DNA of 53,985 bases from Polyangiaceae bacterium (GCA_025937895.1 JAICQL010000026.1:1-53985); one strand, 5' to 3'; shown: positions 16,858-25,967, counted from the first letter of the stretch. The notes: a model not told the origin generated them from the letters alone. Program-made: numbers and translations.

Positions 16858-18072
16858 TCACACGGACGGGGGAGTGTTGCGCGAGAGCAGGGCGGCAATG
16901 GGGGCCAGGACCCGGCTTTTCTCACACGTCAGCTTGATCAGCATGAGCAAGGGTACTGCCACGATGGCGCCCGGGACGCCCCAGAGCCAACCCCAAAACA
17001 GCAACCAGACGAAAATGGCCAGCGGATCGAGCTCCGTGGTGCGCCCCAAAATGAGCGGGGTCAGCACGTTGCCCTCCACGGAGGCCAGCCCCAGATAGAA
17101 CAGCGGCGGCAGCAGCGCCGCGGTGGGCTGGTCGAAGCTGGCCAGGGCCACCGCTCCCACGGTGAGAATGCCGACCAGCGGACCCAGGTAGGGCACGAAG
17201 TTCACGATCACGGCCAGGGCCCCCCACAAAAAGGGGTTGGGCATGTTCAAGAAATACAGGCCCGTGCCGACCGCTGCACCGACGCCCAGGTTGATGCAGC
17301 AGACGGTGCCCAGGTAGCGCGACATGCCGCGCTGGATGGCATCGATGACCTCGGCCGTGCGGCGCTGGCTGCTGAGATCCGGCACCCAGGCGATGATGCG
17401 CGCCATCAAGATCTCGCCGCTGAGCAGCATGAAATAGAGCGCAAACAGCACCACCAGCGCGCCGGCGCCGAGCGCCCAGACGGTGTCGAGAGCGGTGGCG
17501 AGCACGCCGGGTCGCTCCAGCGTCACCTCCTGCGGCGCCTTGCCCTCGTCGACCTTGGCGATGCGCTCGACCCGCTCGGCGAGCTGGCTGACGTCCTTCA
17601 CCGGGCGACGCCAGGGGCGCAGCTTGCGTTCCAGCGTCTGCAACACGGTCGGCGACCGGCCGATCCAGTCTGCCGCAGGATCGGCGAGCTGCAGCGCAGC
17701 GATGCTGACCCCCGCCAGCAGCGAGCTCACGATCAGCGCGGCACCGAGCGCGCGGTGCACGCGCAGGCGCTCGAGCCGCCGTACCAGCGGGTTGAGCAGG
17801 AACGACAGCATCAGCGCGAAGGTGAGCGGGATGAACACCACGCGCGCCAGGTACAGCACGACGCCGATGGCGATGAGCAGCAAGCCGATCAGGGCGAGCG
17901 TGCGTGCAGACGGCGGCAGGGAGTGGCGCAGCGTCTCCGCGAGGGGGGCGGACGGAGTCTCGGACTCGGGCGCGGGTTCCGGCACTTTGGGGGGTAAGAA
18001 AAGCGGGAGAGCTCGACGCGCGCGAGTGTGCCCCGAAACTGCGGCGGGCGCCATGGCGTTGCCTGCGCTCAC
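16858..18072 (-). CDS. AI-2E family (PerM/UPF0118) transporter
   Basis: A 404-residue membrane protein with a Pro/Ala-rich cytoplasmic N-terminus of about 55 residues, then the family pattern: LIAIGVVLYLARVVFIPLTFALMLSFLLNPLVRRLER, a soluble segment, VLFALYFMLLSGE, GMSRYLGTVCCINLGVGAAVGTGLYFLNMPNPFLWGALAVIVNFVPYLGPLVG and a C-terminal helix GVPGAIVAVPLLMLIK. Members include the proposed AI-2 exporter TqsA, but many act as ion or small-molecule exporters. A start at the second Met (18054) is also possible. Confidence 0.85.
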   Translation of the reverse strand: MSAGNAMAPAAVSGHTRARRALPLFLPPKVPEPAPESETPSAPLAETLRHSLPPSARTLALIGLLLIAIGVVLYLARVVFIPLTFALMLSFLLNPLVRRLERLRVHRALGAALIVSSLLAGVSIAALQLADPAADWIGRSPTVLQTLERKLRPWRRPVKDVSQLAERVERIAKVDEGKAPQEVTLERPGVLATALDTVWALGAGALVVLFALYFMLLSGEILMARIIAWVPDLSSQRRTAEVIDAIQRGMSRYLGTVCCINLGVGAAVGTGLYFLNMPNPFLWGALAVIVNFVPYLGPLVGILTVGAVALASFDQPTAALLPPLFYLGLASVEGNVLTPLILGRTTELDPLAIFVWLLFWGWLWGVPGAIVAVPLLMLIKLTCEKSRVLAPIAALLSRNTPPSV

Positions 18073-18164
18073 GGGGCTATGTCACGAAAGTCAGCCTCCG
18101 TGCTGAAACGCTGCCGGGCCGTGCCCGCGCGCAGAACTGCCTCACCGCTGAAAAATAGGCCATT

Positions 18165-18185
18165 TCGCCGCAGATCTCGCGGCGA
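18165..18185. other. Inverted repeat in divergent promoter region
   Basis: TCGCCGC-AGATCTC-GCGGCGA is a perfect 7-bp inverted repeat in the 259-bp gap between the divergent AI-2E-family and Cys-rich lipoprotein genes. It may be an operator. Nothing else is recognisable in this gap. Confidence 0.3.
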
Positions 18186-18331
18186 CGGCAGGGAGGAAGG
18201 CTGCGCCGTGCTGCCGCGTAGGAACACTGGCACGTCTGCTGCACCAAAGGCCCTCACTGGCCGTGCACGGTGTGCAGGAGCACCTCCGTCGGCGCCCGTG
18301 CGGGGCGCTGCGGCACTGCCCTGGGACCCAG

Positions 18332-19072
18332 ATGAGGCGAATCTTGCGGCGAAATTTGCGGCGACTTTTGGTTCTTTCACTGACGATGCTGAGCGCGGGG
18401 GCGTGTGTGTTGCACGCCGATGAAGACGGCTGCAGCTACGACGAGGAGTTTGCTTGCTATCTGGAGTACACGCCCGGCTATGGCTACGAGCGCGTGTGCG
18501 AGTGGACGGTGGATCCACTGATCTGCGTGGAGCTGGGCGACGATGATGACGCGCCACGATACACGCGCTACCCGCGCCGGCGGGTGGGCGGCTCGGCGTC
18601 GGGTGATGGCTCAGCCAGCGGCGGTGGCTCTACCGGCGGTGGCGCGCAGGAGCCGAGCACGGAGGTACCGCCGGAGCCTGCGCCCGGAGTGGGCACGGAC
18701 GTGCCGTGCACGCGCGACGGCCAGTGCGGCACGGGCGTGTGCAGCGAGGGGCTGTGCTTCTACGGCTGCGCGGACCCTGGCGAGTGCGGCACTGGCGACG
18801 TGTGCGAGGCGGTGGGCTCCGTGCTCGTCTGCCGGACGCCCGAGGAGCCGGTGGTGCAGTGCACCCGCAGCGCGGAGTGCGGCAACGGCCAGGTGTGCCT
18901 CAACGCCGTCTGTCACGACAGCTGCGAGATGACCTCGGACTGCAGCAACGCGCTCGACCGCTGCGTGGACGCCATCTGCGTACCCGACCGCAGCATCGTG
19001 AGCGAGTGTCTGCTCGATCGCGAGTGCGGCGACGGCCAGGTGTGCATCGACGCCAGCTGTCGCGAGCGCTGA
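18332..19072 (+). CDS. Cys-rich secreted lipoprotein
   Basis: A 246-residue protein. ATG 18332 gives a basic n-region (MRRILRRNLRRLL), a hydrophobic core and lipobox SAGAC; frames upstream of this Met are not signal-like. After a Ser/Gly-rich linker come repeats of a disulfide-rich unit of the type C-x4-C-x4-C-x4-C (CTRDGQCGTGVCSEGLC, CTRSAECGNGQVCLNAVC, CLLDRECGDGQVCIDASC), resembling EB/dickkopf-like modules common in myxobacterial surface proteins. The role is unknown; adhesion or protein-protein contact is plausible. It is convergent with the 1066-residue gene, 14 bp apart. Confidence 0.8.
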   Translation: MRRILRRNLRRLLVLSLTMLSAGACVLHADEDGCSYDEEFACYLEYTPGYGYERVCEWTVDPLICVELGDDDDAPRYTRYPRRRVGGSASGDGSASGGGSTGGGAQEPSTEVPPEPAPGVGTDVPCTRDGQCGTGVCSEGLCFYGCADPGECGTGDVCEAVGSVLVCRTPEEPVVQCTRSAECGNGQVCLNAVCHDSCEMTSDCSNALDRCVDAICVPDRSIVSECLLDRECGDGQVCIDASCRER

Positions 19073-19086
19073 GCGCCGCGCGCTGC

Positions 19087-22000
19087 CTACAGCCAGTCGA
19101 GCTCGAGCTCGGCCAGCACGGCCGCCAGCACCGCGCGCGCTTCTAGCAGGCGCGCGCGGTCGATGACGGGCGCCTCGCCATCGTCCTCCGCCGGCTCCAG
19201 CGCGTCGATGAAGCAGCTGAGGGCCGCCTGAGCCAGCTGCTGGCCGCGCGCGGAGAGCTGAGCGCCGTGTTGCAGCAGCCGCTCGCACACGTCGTGGAGC
19301 TGGCGCGCCAGCGCCAGCGCGTGCAGCTCATCGGCCTCGGCCGAGCGCTCCAGGCGGCTCAGCGCCTGCTGCAGCTTCGGCCGCAGCTCCTCCGTGTCGA
19401 GCAGTGGCGCCTGCACCAGCCGCTCGAAGCGCGGGCGCACGGGCGCCGGTACACCGGGACAGATGAGCTCGCTGGACGCGACCAGGCGCGCGTGCTCCCA
19501 GCGGCGCAGGCGTACGTCGAGCGCCGATGAGATGCACAGCGCCGGCTCGCTGCCGAGCAGCGAGCGTACCAGCTCGGGCGACCAGGGTTGCTTGACGTTG
19601 GCGCTGACCAGCGCCACCGCGTCCTTGAGGCTGAGCACGCGCAGGGTGCGCGCCAGTGTCTCCACCACCAGATCGAGCGCGGCCGCGATCGCCTCCGGGC
19701 CGCCCGGCACGTCGCGCGCGAGCAGGCCGTACTGGTCGGGGTTGCGCTGCACGAAGGGCGCGTGCGAGAGCAGCACCCGCAGCGCGTCTAGATCCACCTC
19801 TACCCGCTGCTGGATGCGCTCGGCGATGCCCTCCAGCGAGAGCGGGGTGCGCGCGCTGCGGAAGGCAGAGCGCACGGCGTCCGCCAGGCGCAGCTGGGCC
19901 TCGGAGTCCACGCCCAGAGGCTCCGGCAGGTGCTCGAGGGTGCCCTCGCCGCCCGGGTCGAAAGCGAGCACGCGTGTGGGGTCCTCCGGGTCCAGCTGCA
20001 GGTGCGCCTGCAGCGCGTCGCGCAGCCACTCGCTCAGGCCGGGCTCGAGCTCGCGCGCCAGCTCGGCAGGCAAGGCCTCATATGCCGACAGTGGCGCCGG
20101 CACGGGGAGCTGCGCGGCGCGTGCCAGCAGGCGCTCCAGAGCCTGGTCCAGCTCCGCCTGGGTGAAACACGCGAACAGGAGCTCGCGCCGGCGCGGCGGT
20201 CCCAGCTCGACAACATGCCAGGGCGCGGCCCCGGGCTGGGCCTGGCCCAGGCTCTCGAACAGCGCCTCGGCCAGCCCCGTGTGCTGCTCGATGCCTTGCC
20301 ACCAGGGATCCTCCGCCACCAGCAGGCGCACGGGCAGCGCGCGCGTGCCCGCCAGCGCGCGCGACAGGCGCTCGCACAGCGTGGCGCCCCAGTCGCAGCT
20401 ACTCTCCAGCTGCTGCCAGCCCTCTTGCTCCAGCTTCTGCGCGCGCTCCAGCGGCATGCCCAGGCGCTGCGCCGCGCTCTCCAGTGTCTCACGCCGGCAA
20501 TACCAGCCGGCCCGGCGCGTCAGCAGGAAGCGCTGCGTGGGGCCGAGCTGCTCGAGCCCGCGCCGCCAGCCGCTGAGCAGGCCATCCTCCGAGCGACTGG
20601 GGTTCAAGCGGCGCTCGGGCGCGGCGGCTGCCTCGAGCGCCGTGGCACGCTGCACCGCGGCGGCACCCACGCGCACGAACAGGCCGCGGCGCAGCCCGCT
20701 CTGCAGGGTGCTCTCGAGCGCGCGCTCCACCCGCCCGCCGGGCACCAACGTCGGCTCACTCAGGCCAAAATGGGAGCGAGCGCGCTCGAAGCCGAGGCGC
20801 AGCGCCTGGCGGCGGCCCACCGCCTCCGCGGTCGGCAAGGCCAGCAGCAAGCACTCTTGCCAGTCGTCGAGCACGTAAGCGCTGACGTCGGGCTGGATCG
20901 CGCGCAGCAAGCCCTCACCCGGACGGTCGAAGCTGGAGCCCTGCTCCGCGGCGCGCGCGAGCAGCTCGGCCACGCTCTCCTGCAGGCTGCCGAGCTCGCT
21001 GAGCGGGCCGCGCAGGTAGCCCTGATCGCGCAGGGCCTGCAGGGCGATCAGCGCCGCCGCGCCGGGCTCCAGCGGGCCCAGGCCGAGCAGCGCGCGCCAC
21101 AGCAGCAGCGTCTGCTGCCGCGCCGAGAGCGAGGCGAAGTCGGCCACGGCGTGGCCCAGGGTGGGCGGCGGCTCCACACCGAAGACCTCACCCAGGCGGC
21201 GGGTCTCGCGCACGAACGCCGCCAGCTGCGGCGCGAGCTCTTCCGAGCCGCGGGCCACCACCGCCACCCGCTGTGCCGGGCCCAGCGCCGCGCGCTGCCC
21301 GGGGCTCAGCGCGGCATCATTGAGCTGCAGGGTGGGCAGGCGAGCCTCCGACCACAACAGCTCGCACTTCGAGCGCGAGCTGCCGAGCAGACCGCCGCGC
21401 CAGGCCAGCACGCCTTCTCCCGCGGGCGTCTCCAGCAGCAAGGCGTTGCCCGCCGCCCAGGCGGCGTCCCCGTGCAAGGTCAGGATCACCGGCGCGCGGC
21501 TGCGCTCCCAGTGCTGGAAGTGCAGGCGGAAGCCGCCCTCGAACGCGCGCACGCTGAGCGTCCAGCCGCCGTGCAACACCGCGCCGTCCAGGCCCTCGGC
21601 GCCGAAGCGCGCGAGGTGCGCCCCGATCTCGCTGGCGGCGGAGACCACGCGCAGCGGCTGCGGTAGCTCTGCCAGCAGCGCCGCGGCCCGGGCCGGTCTG
21701 GGCTCCAGCGCCAGCCAGTCCACCTCACTGCCCGTGGGTGTGCAGGCCAGCCGCGCCCAGCTCTCCGCCTGCGCGCGGCACGAGCGCCCCAGCTCACTGC
21801 TGCTCGAGCCCTGAAACGAGAGCAGCGCGCCAAAGCTGGCGCCGGCCACGGCGCGCTCCAGCGAGATGTGCGAGAGCAGCACGCGCAGCTCATCACCACG
21901 GCCAAACAGCAGCAGGTTCTGCGCCACCTGCTTGCCGCCGCTCTCGATCACGCGCAGCGCGCCCGTCTCGTGCAGGCGGTGCAACAGCCAGCTCTCGGCG

Positions 22001-22287
22001 TGATCGGCGCGCCGCACGAAGATGCGCTCGCACTTGCTGCTGCGCGACAGCAGCTCGCGCCACCAGGGCAGGGCGCCGCGCTGACTCTGCGGCGCCGTCA
22101 AGCACAGCGTGATGCGCTCGGCCCAGGCCGCCGCCTCGGCCACCCTGTGCTCGAAGCTGGAGGACTCCAGCACCAGCTGCAGGCCCGCCGCGTCCCCGTG
22201 CCAGGAGCTGGGCTGTGAAACGGATCCGGAGCTGGCCCGCATGGCAGAGGTCTCGAGGGGAACTTGGCGCCGCGCCGCGTCACTCAT
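19087..22287 (-). CDS. 1066-residue protein with PLD-like N-terminus and helix-turn-helix modules, function unknown
   Basis: A large soluble Leu/Ala/Arg-rich protein with no signal or membrane segment. Residues about 30-165 have the strand/helix rhythm of a phospholipase-D-like nuclease half (AEAAAWAERITLCLTAP...IESGGKQVAQNLLLFGRGDELRVLLSHISLERAVAGASFGALLSF), but no HxK(x4)D motif is present. Residues about 570-630 resemble a sigma-70 region-4 helix-turn-helix (LGPTQRFLLTRRAGWYCRRETLESAAQRLGMPLERAQKLEQEGWQQL). Residues about 795-865 resemble a winged HARE-type helix-turn-helix (LADAVRSAFRSARTPLSLEGIAERIQQRVEVDLDALRVLLSHAPFVQRNPDQYGLL). This suggests DNA binding. It lies 124 bp downstream of folB on the same strand. 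Confidence 0.6.
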   Translation of the reverse strand: MSDAARRQVPLETSAMRASSGSVSQPSSWHGDAAGLQLVLESSSFEHRVAEAAAWAERITLCLTAPQSQRGALPWWRELLSRSSKCERIFVRRADHAESWLLHRLHETGALRVIESGGKQVAQNLLLFGRGDELRVLLSHISLERAVAGASFGALLSFQGSSSSELGRSCRAQAESWARLACTPTGSEVDWLALEPRPARAAALLAELPQPLRVVSAASEIGAHLARFGAEGLDGAVLHGGWTLSVRAFEGGFRLHFQHWERSRAPVILTLHGDAAWAAGNALLLETPAGEGVLAWRGGLLGSSRSKCELLWSEARLPTLQLNDAALSPGQRAALGPAQRVAVVARGSEELAPQLAAFVRETRRLGEVFGVEPPPTLGHAVADFASLSARQQTLLLWRALLGLGPLEPGAAALIALQALRDQGYLRGPLSELGSLQESVAELLARAAEQGSSFDRPGEGLLRAIQPDVSAYVLDDWQECLLLALPTAEAVGRRQALRLGFERARSHFGLSEPTLVPGGRVERALESTLQSGLRRGLFVRVGAAAVQRATALEAAAAPERRLNPSRSEDGLLSGWRRGLEQLGPTQRFLLTRRAGWYCRRETLESAAQRLGMPLERAQKLEQEGWQQLESSCDWGATLCERLSRALAGTRALPVRLLVAEDPWWQGIEQHTGLAEALFESLGQAQPGAAPWHVVELGPPRRRELLFACFTQAELDQALERLLARAAQLPVPAPLSAYEALPAELARELEPGLSEWLRDALQAHLQLDPEDPTRVLAFDPGGEGTLEHLPEPLGVDSEAQLRLADAVRSAFRSARTPLSLEGIAERIQQRVEVDLDALRVLLSHAPFVQRNPDQYGLLARDVPGGPEAIAAALDLVVETLARTLRVLSLKDAVALVSANVKQPWSPELVRSLLGSEPALCISSALDVRLRRWEHARLVASSELICPGVPAPVRPRFERLVQAPLLDTEELRPKLQQALSRLERSAEADELHALALARQLHDVCERLLQHGAQLSARGQQLAQAALSCFIDALEPAEDDGEAPVIDRARLLEARAVLAAVLAELELDWL

Positions 22288-22411
22288 CCGCGGCGCCCTA
22301 ACTCGAGCGCACGGGCCGGGCCAAGTTCGAGGCTGGAAACCCGGGCTGACTAGCAGCCCCGTGACGGCGCCGTCAAACCCTGCCGCGCGCGCGCCGCGAA
22401 CGAGGGGTGAA

Positions 22412-22888
22412 TCAGCCCGCGCAGGGCTGGCGGATGCGAAAGGTCATGCCACCGCGCAGCCGCGGGATCGGCGGCGCCAGCTTCGTCACCTGCAGCTCGA
22501 GCGCCGTGCCCCGGGGGCAGAGCTCGCGCAGGCCGTCGTGCAGGCGCTGGGCGAGGTGCTCGATCAGCGCAAACGAGCCGGCCTCGGCAATGCCGCGCAG
22601 GCGCTCGGCGACGGCGTCCAGGGCCAGTGTGTCGCTCAGGCGATCGCTGGCGCAGGCTGCGGGCGCGGAGCTGCCGCGCACGCGGACGCTGACCTCGATC
22701 AGCTGCCGGGTGGCGCGCTCCTCTGGCTCGCAGCCGAGGTGCACCGCCAGCTCCAGCCGATCCAGCCGCCACTCGTGGCTGGGAGCAGGGCGAGCAGGGC
22801 GAGCAGGGCGAGCAGGGCGAGCAGGGCGTTCGGTACCTCGGGCGGGTTCGGGGGAGCGGTTGACGAGCTCTGAAGTGGGCTGACTCAT
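22412..22888 (-). CDS. folB: Dihydroneopterin aldolase (FolB-like)
   Basis: The 158-residue product has a FolB core: DRLELAVHLGCEPEERATRQLIEVSVRV, DRLSDTLALDAVAERLRGIAEAGSFALIEHLAQRLHDGL and LQVTKLAPPIPRLRGGMTFRI. The Glu in LIEHLA and the Lys in VTKLAPP match positions conserved in this tunnel-fold family. The enzyme converts dihydroneopterin to hydroxymethyl-dihydropterin in folate synthesis; epimerase or preQ-type relatives share the fold. ATG 22888 (MSQPTSEL) is preferred because an earlier ATG at 22960 would overlap the divergent LysR start. An unusual low-complexity N-terminus carries five Arg-Pro-Ala repeats encoded by a 9-bp tandem repeat. Confidence 0.8.
   Translation of the reverse strand: MSQPTSELVNRSPEPARGTERPARPARPARPARPAPSHEWRLDRLELAVHLGCEPEERATRQLIEVSVRVRGSSAPAACASDRLSDTLALDAVAERLRGIAEAGSFALIEHLAQRLHDGLRELCPRGTALELQVTKLAPPIPRLRGGMTFRIRQPCAG
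22783..22827. repeat. 9-bp tandem repeat, five copies, inside folB
   Basis: GAGCAGGGC is repeated five times exactly. On the coding (minus) strand it encodes Arg-Pro-Ala units ahead of the FolB core. Because the unit is a multiple of three, copy-number change would not shift the frame. Confidence 0.9.
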
Positions 22889-22940
22889 GTTTGCCTTCGC
22901 CGCCAATGTGAGCGGAAGCGCGTCGCACGTAAACTTAATT

Positions 22941-22956
22941 ATGGTAAGCGAACCAT
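22941..22956. promoter_or_regulatory. LysR-type operator between folB and lysR
   Basis: ATGGT-AAGCGA-ACCAT is a perfect inverted repeat of the LysR T-N11-A type, three bases before the LysR ATG and about 52 bp upstream of folB. Autorepression with control of the divergent gene is the usual arrangement. The surrounding TTAATT is the most AT-rich stretch nearby. Confidence 0.5.
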
Positions 22957-22959
22957 TCA

Positions 22960-23919
22960 ATGCGGCTAAACGATTTCGATCTCAACAAGCTGAGCACGTT
23001 CTTCACGGTGGTGGAGGCTGGCGGCGTGACGCGCGCGGCGCGCTCCCTGGGTCGCACGGCGTCGGCGGTGAGCCAGAGCGTGAGCGCTCTCGAGGCGAGC
23101 CTGGGCTGCAAGCTCTTCGATCGCGTGGGCAGGGAGCTGGTGCTGACCCGAGGTGGCCAGCTGTTGCACCGGCGGCTGGCGGAGTCCCAGGCGCTGCTGG
23201 CAGACACCGTGGCGGCGCTGGCCGGCGGCGGCTCCGGCGTGAGCGGCACCATCCGGCTCGGGCTCTTCCTGGGCTTTCCGCGCGGGCGCAGCCGCCAGCT
23301 CTTGCTGGCCTTCGCTGAGCGCCATCCGCAGGCGAGCGTGCGCGTGCTGTACGCGCCACAGCGAGAGCTGGAGGCGCGGCTGCGGAGGAACCAGCTCGAC
23401 TACGTGCTCTCGTTTGCGCCGCGCAGCGCCACTGCCCCGGAGCTGAGCTCGACCCGGCTGTTTGCGCAGGAGCTGGTGCTGGTGTCTTTGGCCCGCTTCT
23501 TTCGCGGCGGCTTCTCGCTGCCCGAGCTGGAGCGCACGCCGGTGGTCGACTACTACCAGAGCGATCCGCTGATCGAGCGCTGGCTCAGCCATCACTTTCC
23601 GAAGCGGCGCTGCAAGCCGCTGGTGCGCTACTGGGCGGCGACCACGGATCTGGTGCAAGAGCTGCTGCAAGCCGGCGGCGGAGTGGGCGTGTTGCCGCGC
23701 CACATGCTGGTGAGCAAGGTGCGCGGCGCCGCCGCTGGCGAGCTGCGCGAGGTGGGGCCCGTGCCGCCGCTCGTGGATCACGTCTGGCTGAACGAGCCGC
23801 GCCACGCCTTCCGCGACGCCACGCAGCGGGCCTTTCGCGAGGTGCTGCTCGCGGCGCTAGCGGAGTCGGAGCCCGGGCAGCCGCAGAGGGCGCGCCGCAG
23901 GCGCGACGCCGCCAGCTGA
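22960..23919 (+). CDS. LysR-type transcriptional regulator
   Basis: A 319-residue protein with a winged helix-turn-helix at residues 4-64 (FDLNKLSTFFTVVEAGGVTRAARSLGRTASAVSQSVSALEASLGCKLFDRVGRELVLTRGG) and a periplasmic-binding-like effector domain beginning at SGTIRLGLFLGFP. The C-terminal 25 residues are Arg-rich. ATG 22960 fits the family start. It is divergent from folB across a palindromic operator, so folB or the 1066-residue gene may be its target. Confidence 0.88.
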   Translation: MRLNDFDLNKLSTFFTVVEAGGVTRAARSLGRTASAVSQSVSALEASLGCKLFDRVGRELVLTRGGQLLHRRLAESQALLADTVAALAGGGSGVSGTIRLGLFLGFPRGRSRQLLLAFAERHPQASVRVLYAPQRELEARLRRNQLDYVLSFAPRSATAPELSSTRLFAQELVLVSLARFFRGGFSLPELERTPVVDYYQSDPLIERWLSHHFPKRRCKPLVRYWAATTDLVQELLQAGGGVGVLPRHMLVSKVRGAAAGELREVGPVPPLVDHVWLNEPRHAFRDATQRAFREVLLAALAESEPGQPQRARRRRDAAS

Positions 23920-24159
23920 AACGCGCGGGCAGGCACGCGGCGCGTGCTCTGCGGCAGCGAGTGTGGCAATTGCGCACGCGGCGGGCCCCGATTTTCGGGG
24001 ACTCGCTGCTGGAGCCGGGGCGAGGAAGCCAGGTAGCCTGGCAAACATGACCAGCACCGGGGACAAGGGCCGAGACCCGAGCCCATCGAGCCGTGAAGTG
24101 AGCTCGCGCAGGCGCGACCTGCGCCGCGCCAACCTGGCCGATGCCAACATCCACGGTGA

Positions 24160-24420
24160 CAGGAGTGGTCGGAGCGAGGGGAGATCATCTTCGACAACCC
24201 GCTGCTGGTGCTGCTCAACGCCTACTGGGAGCCGCTGCCCTTCACGTTGCCGCGGCTGCGCCCGGGGAGCAGCTGGCGCCTGTTGCTGGATACGGCTCGT
24301 CCGGAGCTGCCAGAGGCCGAGCACCTGGCACAGGAGTATGAGCTCGGGGCGCGTTCGCTGGTCGTGCTGGTGCTGCCGGAGGCGCGCGGTGAGCCGCACT
24401 CATCGCCCCGGTCACGCTGA
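24160..24420 (+). pseudogene. glgX: C-terminal remnant of glycogen debranching enzyme GlgX
   Basis: An open stretch encodes GEIIFDNPLLVLLNAYWEPLPFTLPRL, SSWRLLLDTARPE and YELGARSLVVLVLP. These match the order and character of the last about 80 residues of GlgX (LLLLNAHHEPVPFTLP, W-x-x-LDTA, Y-x-x-x-RSLVVL). A stop at 24157-24159 closes the frame upstream, and no amylase catalytic domain precedes it, so about 90 percent of the gene is missing. The 711-bp interval 23920-24630 otherwise has no convincing gene. A short reading frame from ATG 24047 could be the start of another deleted gene. Confidence 0.55.
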
Positions 24421-24630
24421 GAGAGTCACGCTGAAACACTGCTGCAGTGCGGCGTGCCCGATTTTCACGAGTGGAGCGGCAAAGTGCCACGGGTGATGGT
24501 CCACGTCGCCATCCGGGGTGCGGGCTGGCCGGAGTTCGAGCGGCACTCATCAGAATCTCGTTCGTTCATCCAGTTTGGCGAGGCCGCGGCAAGGACCCTG
24601 GGCTAGACTCCGCGTTCGGAAACCCGCTCG

Positions 24631-25941
24631 ATGGAAGATGCGCAGCCCAGGGCAGGGGCAGGCGAGGCTACCGTCCTGCCGCTGGACGATGCGCTCGTGG
24701 AGGTACGGAGGCTGCGCGAGCAGCTGGCCCAGCTCCGCGGAGAGAACGCCGAGCTCTCATGGCAGCTGGCGGTGCTGCGAGCACGCGGCGGGGCGGCACA
24801 GCGCTCGTTGCTGCTGCTGAGTCAGCCCGCCCTGCTGGCTGCCCAGGGGGCGGACGAGCGCGTTCACCTCGCCATGGTGGCGCAGGCGCTGGTCTCCAGC
24901 ATCGCCGATGGCTGCGCCATCGACGTGACAGCGCCCGAGGGGGCCTCGGCCTTCGCCCTGGCGGACGGCAAAGATCCCAAATACGAGCGCGAGCTGCGCG
25001 AGCGGCACCAGCGCGGGCAGCTGCATTTTTCACGCGGTGCCGTGCTGCGCTTGCCACTCGTGGCGCACGGTGCGGAGCTGGGCACCTTGACCATCTGGTG
25101 TGAGCAAGGGCCGGGGCTGGAGCCAGCGGAGCTGGCGCTGGTGCACTGGCTGGCGCGGCACCTCTCGCTCCTGCTGGACCGCCAGCGCCTGCGAGCGGCG
25201 GTCGAGGAGAGCGCGCGAGCGAGCGACGGCCTGCTGTCGATGGTCTCCCACGAGCTGCGCACCCCGCTCTCCACCATCTCCATGAGCGTGGAGACCAGCA
25301 TCCGACGCATCGAGGGCAGTGCGGATCAGCTGCCCAAGGAGTGGCTGCTGCAGCGCCTGGAGAAGGCCAAGAAGGCCGTGCTGCGCACCGATCGCCTGAT
25401 CCACACCTTCCTGGGTATGTCGCAGATCTGCACCAGCCGCCTGGTGCCGGACGTGCAGGACGTGGATCTCTCGTCGCTGGCGCGCGGCGCGGTGCACACG
25501 CTCAGCGACGAGCTGAGCTGGGCGCGCTGCGACTGCCATCTGCACGCGTCCAGGCCCGTGCGCGGGCGCTGGGATCCGGTTCAGCTGGAGATCGTGCTCA
25601 ACAACCTGCTCACCAACGTAATCAAGTACGCGCCCGGCAGCCGCGTGGACGTGCGGGTCGAGGGGCAGGCGGACGGCGTGCTGCTGTCCGTGGAGGATCG
25701 CGGTCCCGGGATCGCTGCCGAGCACCGGGAGCGCCTGTTCCAGCGCTACTCGCGCTTGCCCTCGCCGTCGCGCGTGAACGGCTTCGGCCTGGGGTTGTGG
25801 ATCACCCGGCACTTCGTGGAGGCGAACGGCGGCGGCATCGAGGTGGAGAGCGCGCCGGGCAAGGGCACGATCTTTCGCGTGCGCCTGCCGCACGAGGGTC
25901 CGGAGGCGGCTGCGCCGGCCAGCGCCGTGACGAGCCGCTAG
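24631..25941 (+). CDS. Sensor histidine kinase with coiled-coil and GAF-like input
   Basis: A 436-residue soluble kinase. Residues 20-50 form a coiled coil, 60-185 a GAF-like domain, and about 190-270 the HisKA dimerisation domain with phospho-acceptor His in MVSHELRTPLSTI. The HATPase_c domain follows, with N-box NNLLTNVIKYA, G1 EDRGPGI, F-box and G2 GFGLGLWI. No membrane helix is present, so it senses a cytoplasmic signal. It converges on the receiver/KaiC-like operon 26 bp away, and that receiver is its natural candidate partner. Confidence 0.88.
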   Translation: MEDAQPRAGAGEATVLPLDDALVEVRRLREQLAQLRGENAELSWQLAVLRARGGAAQRSLLLLSQPALLAAQGADERVHLAMVAQALVSSIADGCAIDVTAPEGASAFALADGKDPKYERELRERHQRGQLHFSRGAVLRLPLVAHGAELGTLTIWCEQGPGLEPAELALVHWLARHLSLLLDRQRLRAAVEESARASDGLLSMVSHELRTPLSTISMSVETSIRRIEGSADQLPKEWLLQRLEKAKKAVLRTDRLIHTFLGMSQICTSRLVPDVQDVDLSSLARGAVHTLSDELSWARCDCHLHASRPVRGRWDPVQLEIVLNNLLTNVIKYAPGSRVDVRVEGQADGVLLSVEDRGPGIAAEHRERLFQRYSRLPSPSRVNGFGLGLWITRHFVEANGGGIEVESAPGKGTIFRVRLPHEGPEAAAPASAVTSR

Positions 25942-25967
25942 CGCGCAGGCCGCCGAGAGCAGCGCAG

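Noticed and set aside
21790..22200. Active phospholipase D/nuclease domain in the 1066-residue protein
   Set aside because: No HxK(x4)D motif is present; only the general fold pattern is suggestive.
24047..24496. Protein gene starting MTSTGDKG before the glgX remnant
   Set aside because: After about 40 codons the frame turns into Ser/Cys/Arg-rich sequence antisynchronous to the GlgX-like frame; there is no recognisable domain or ribosome binding site.
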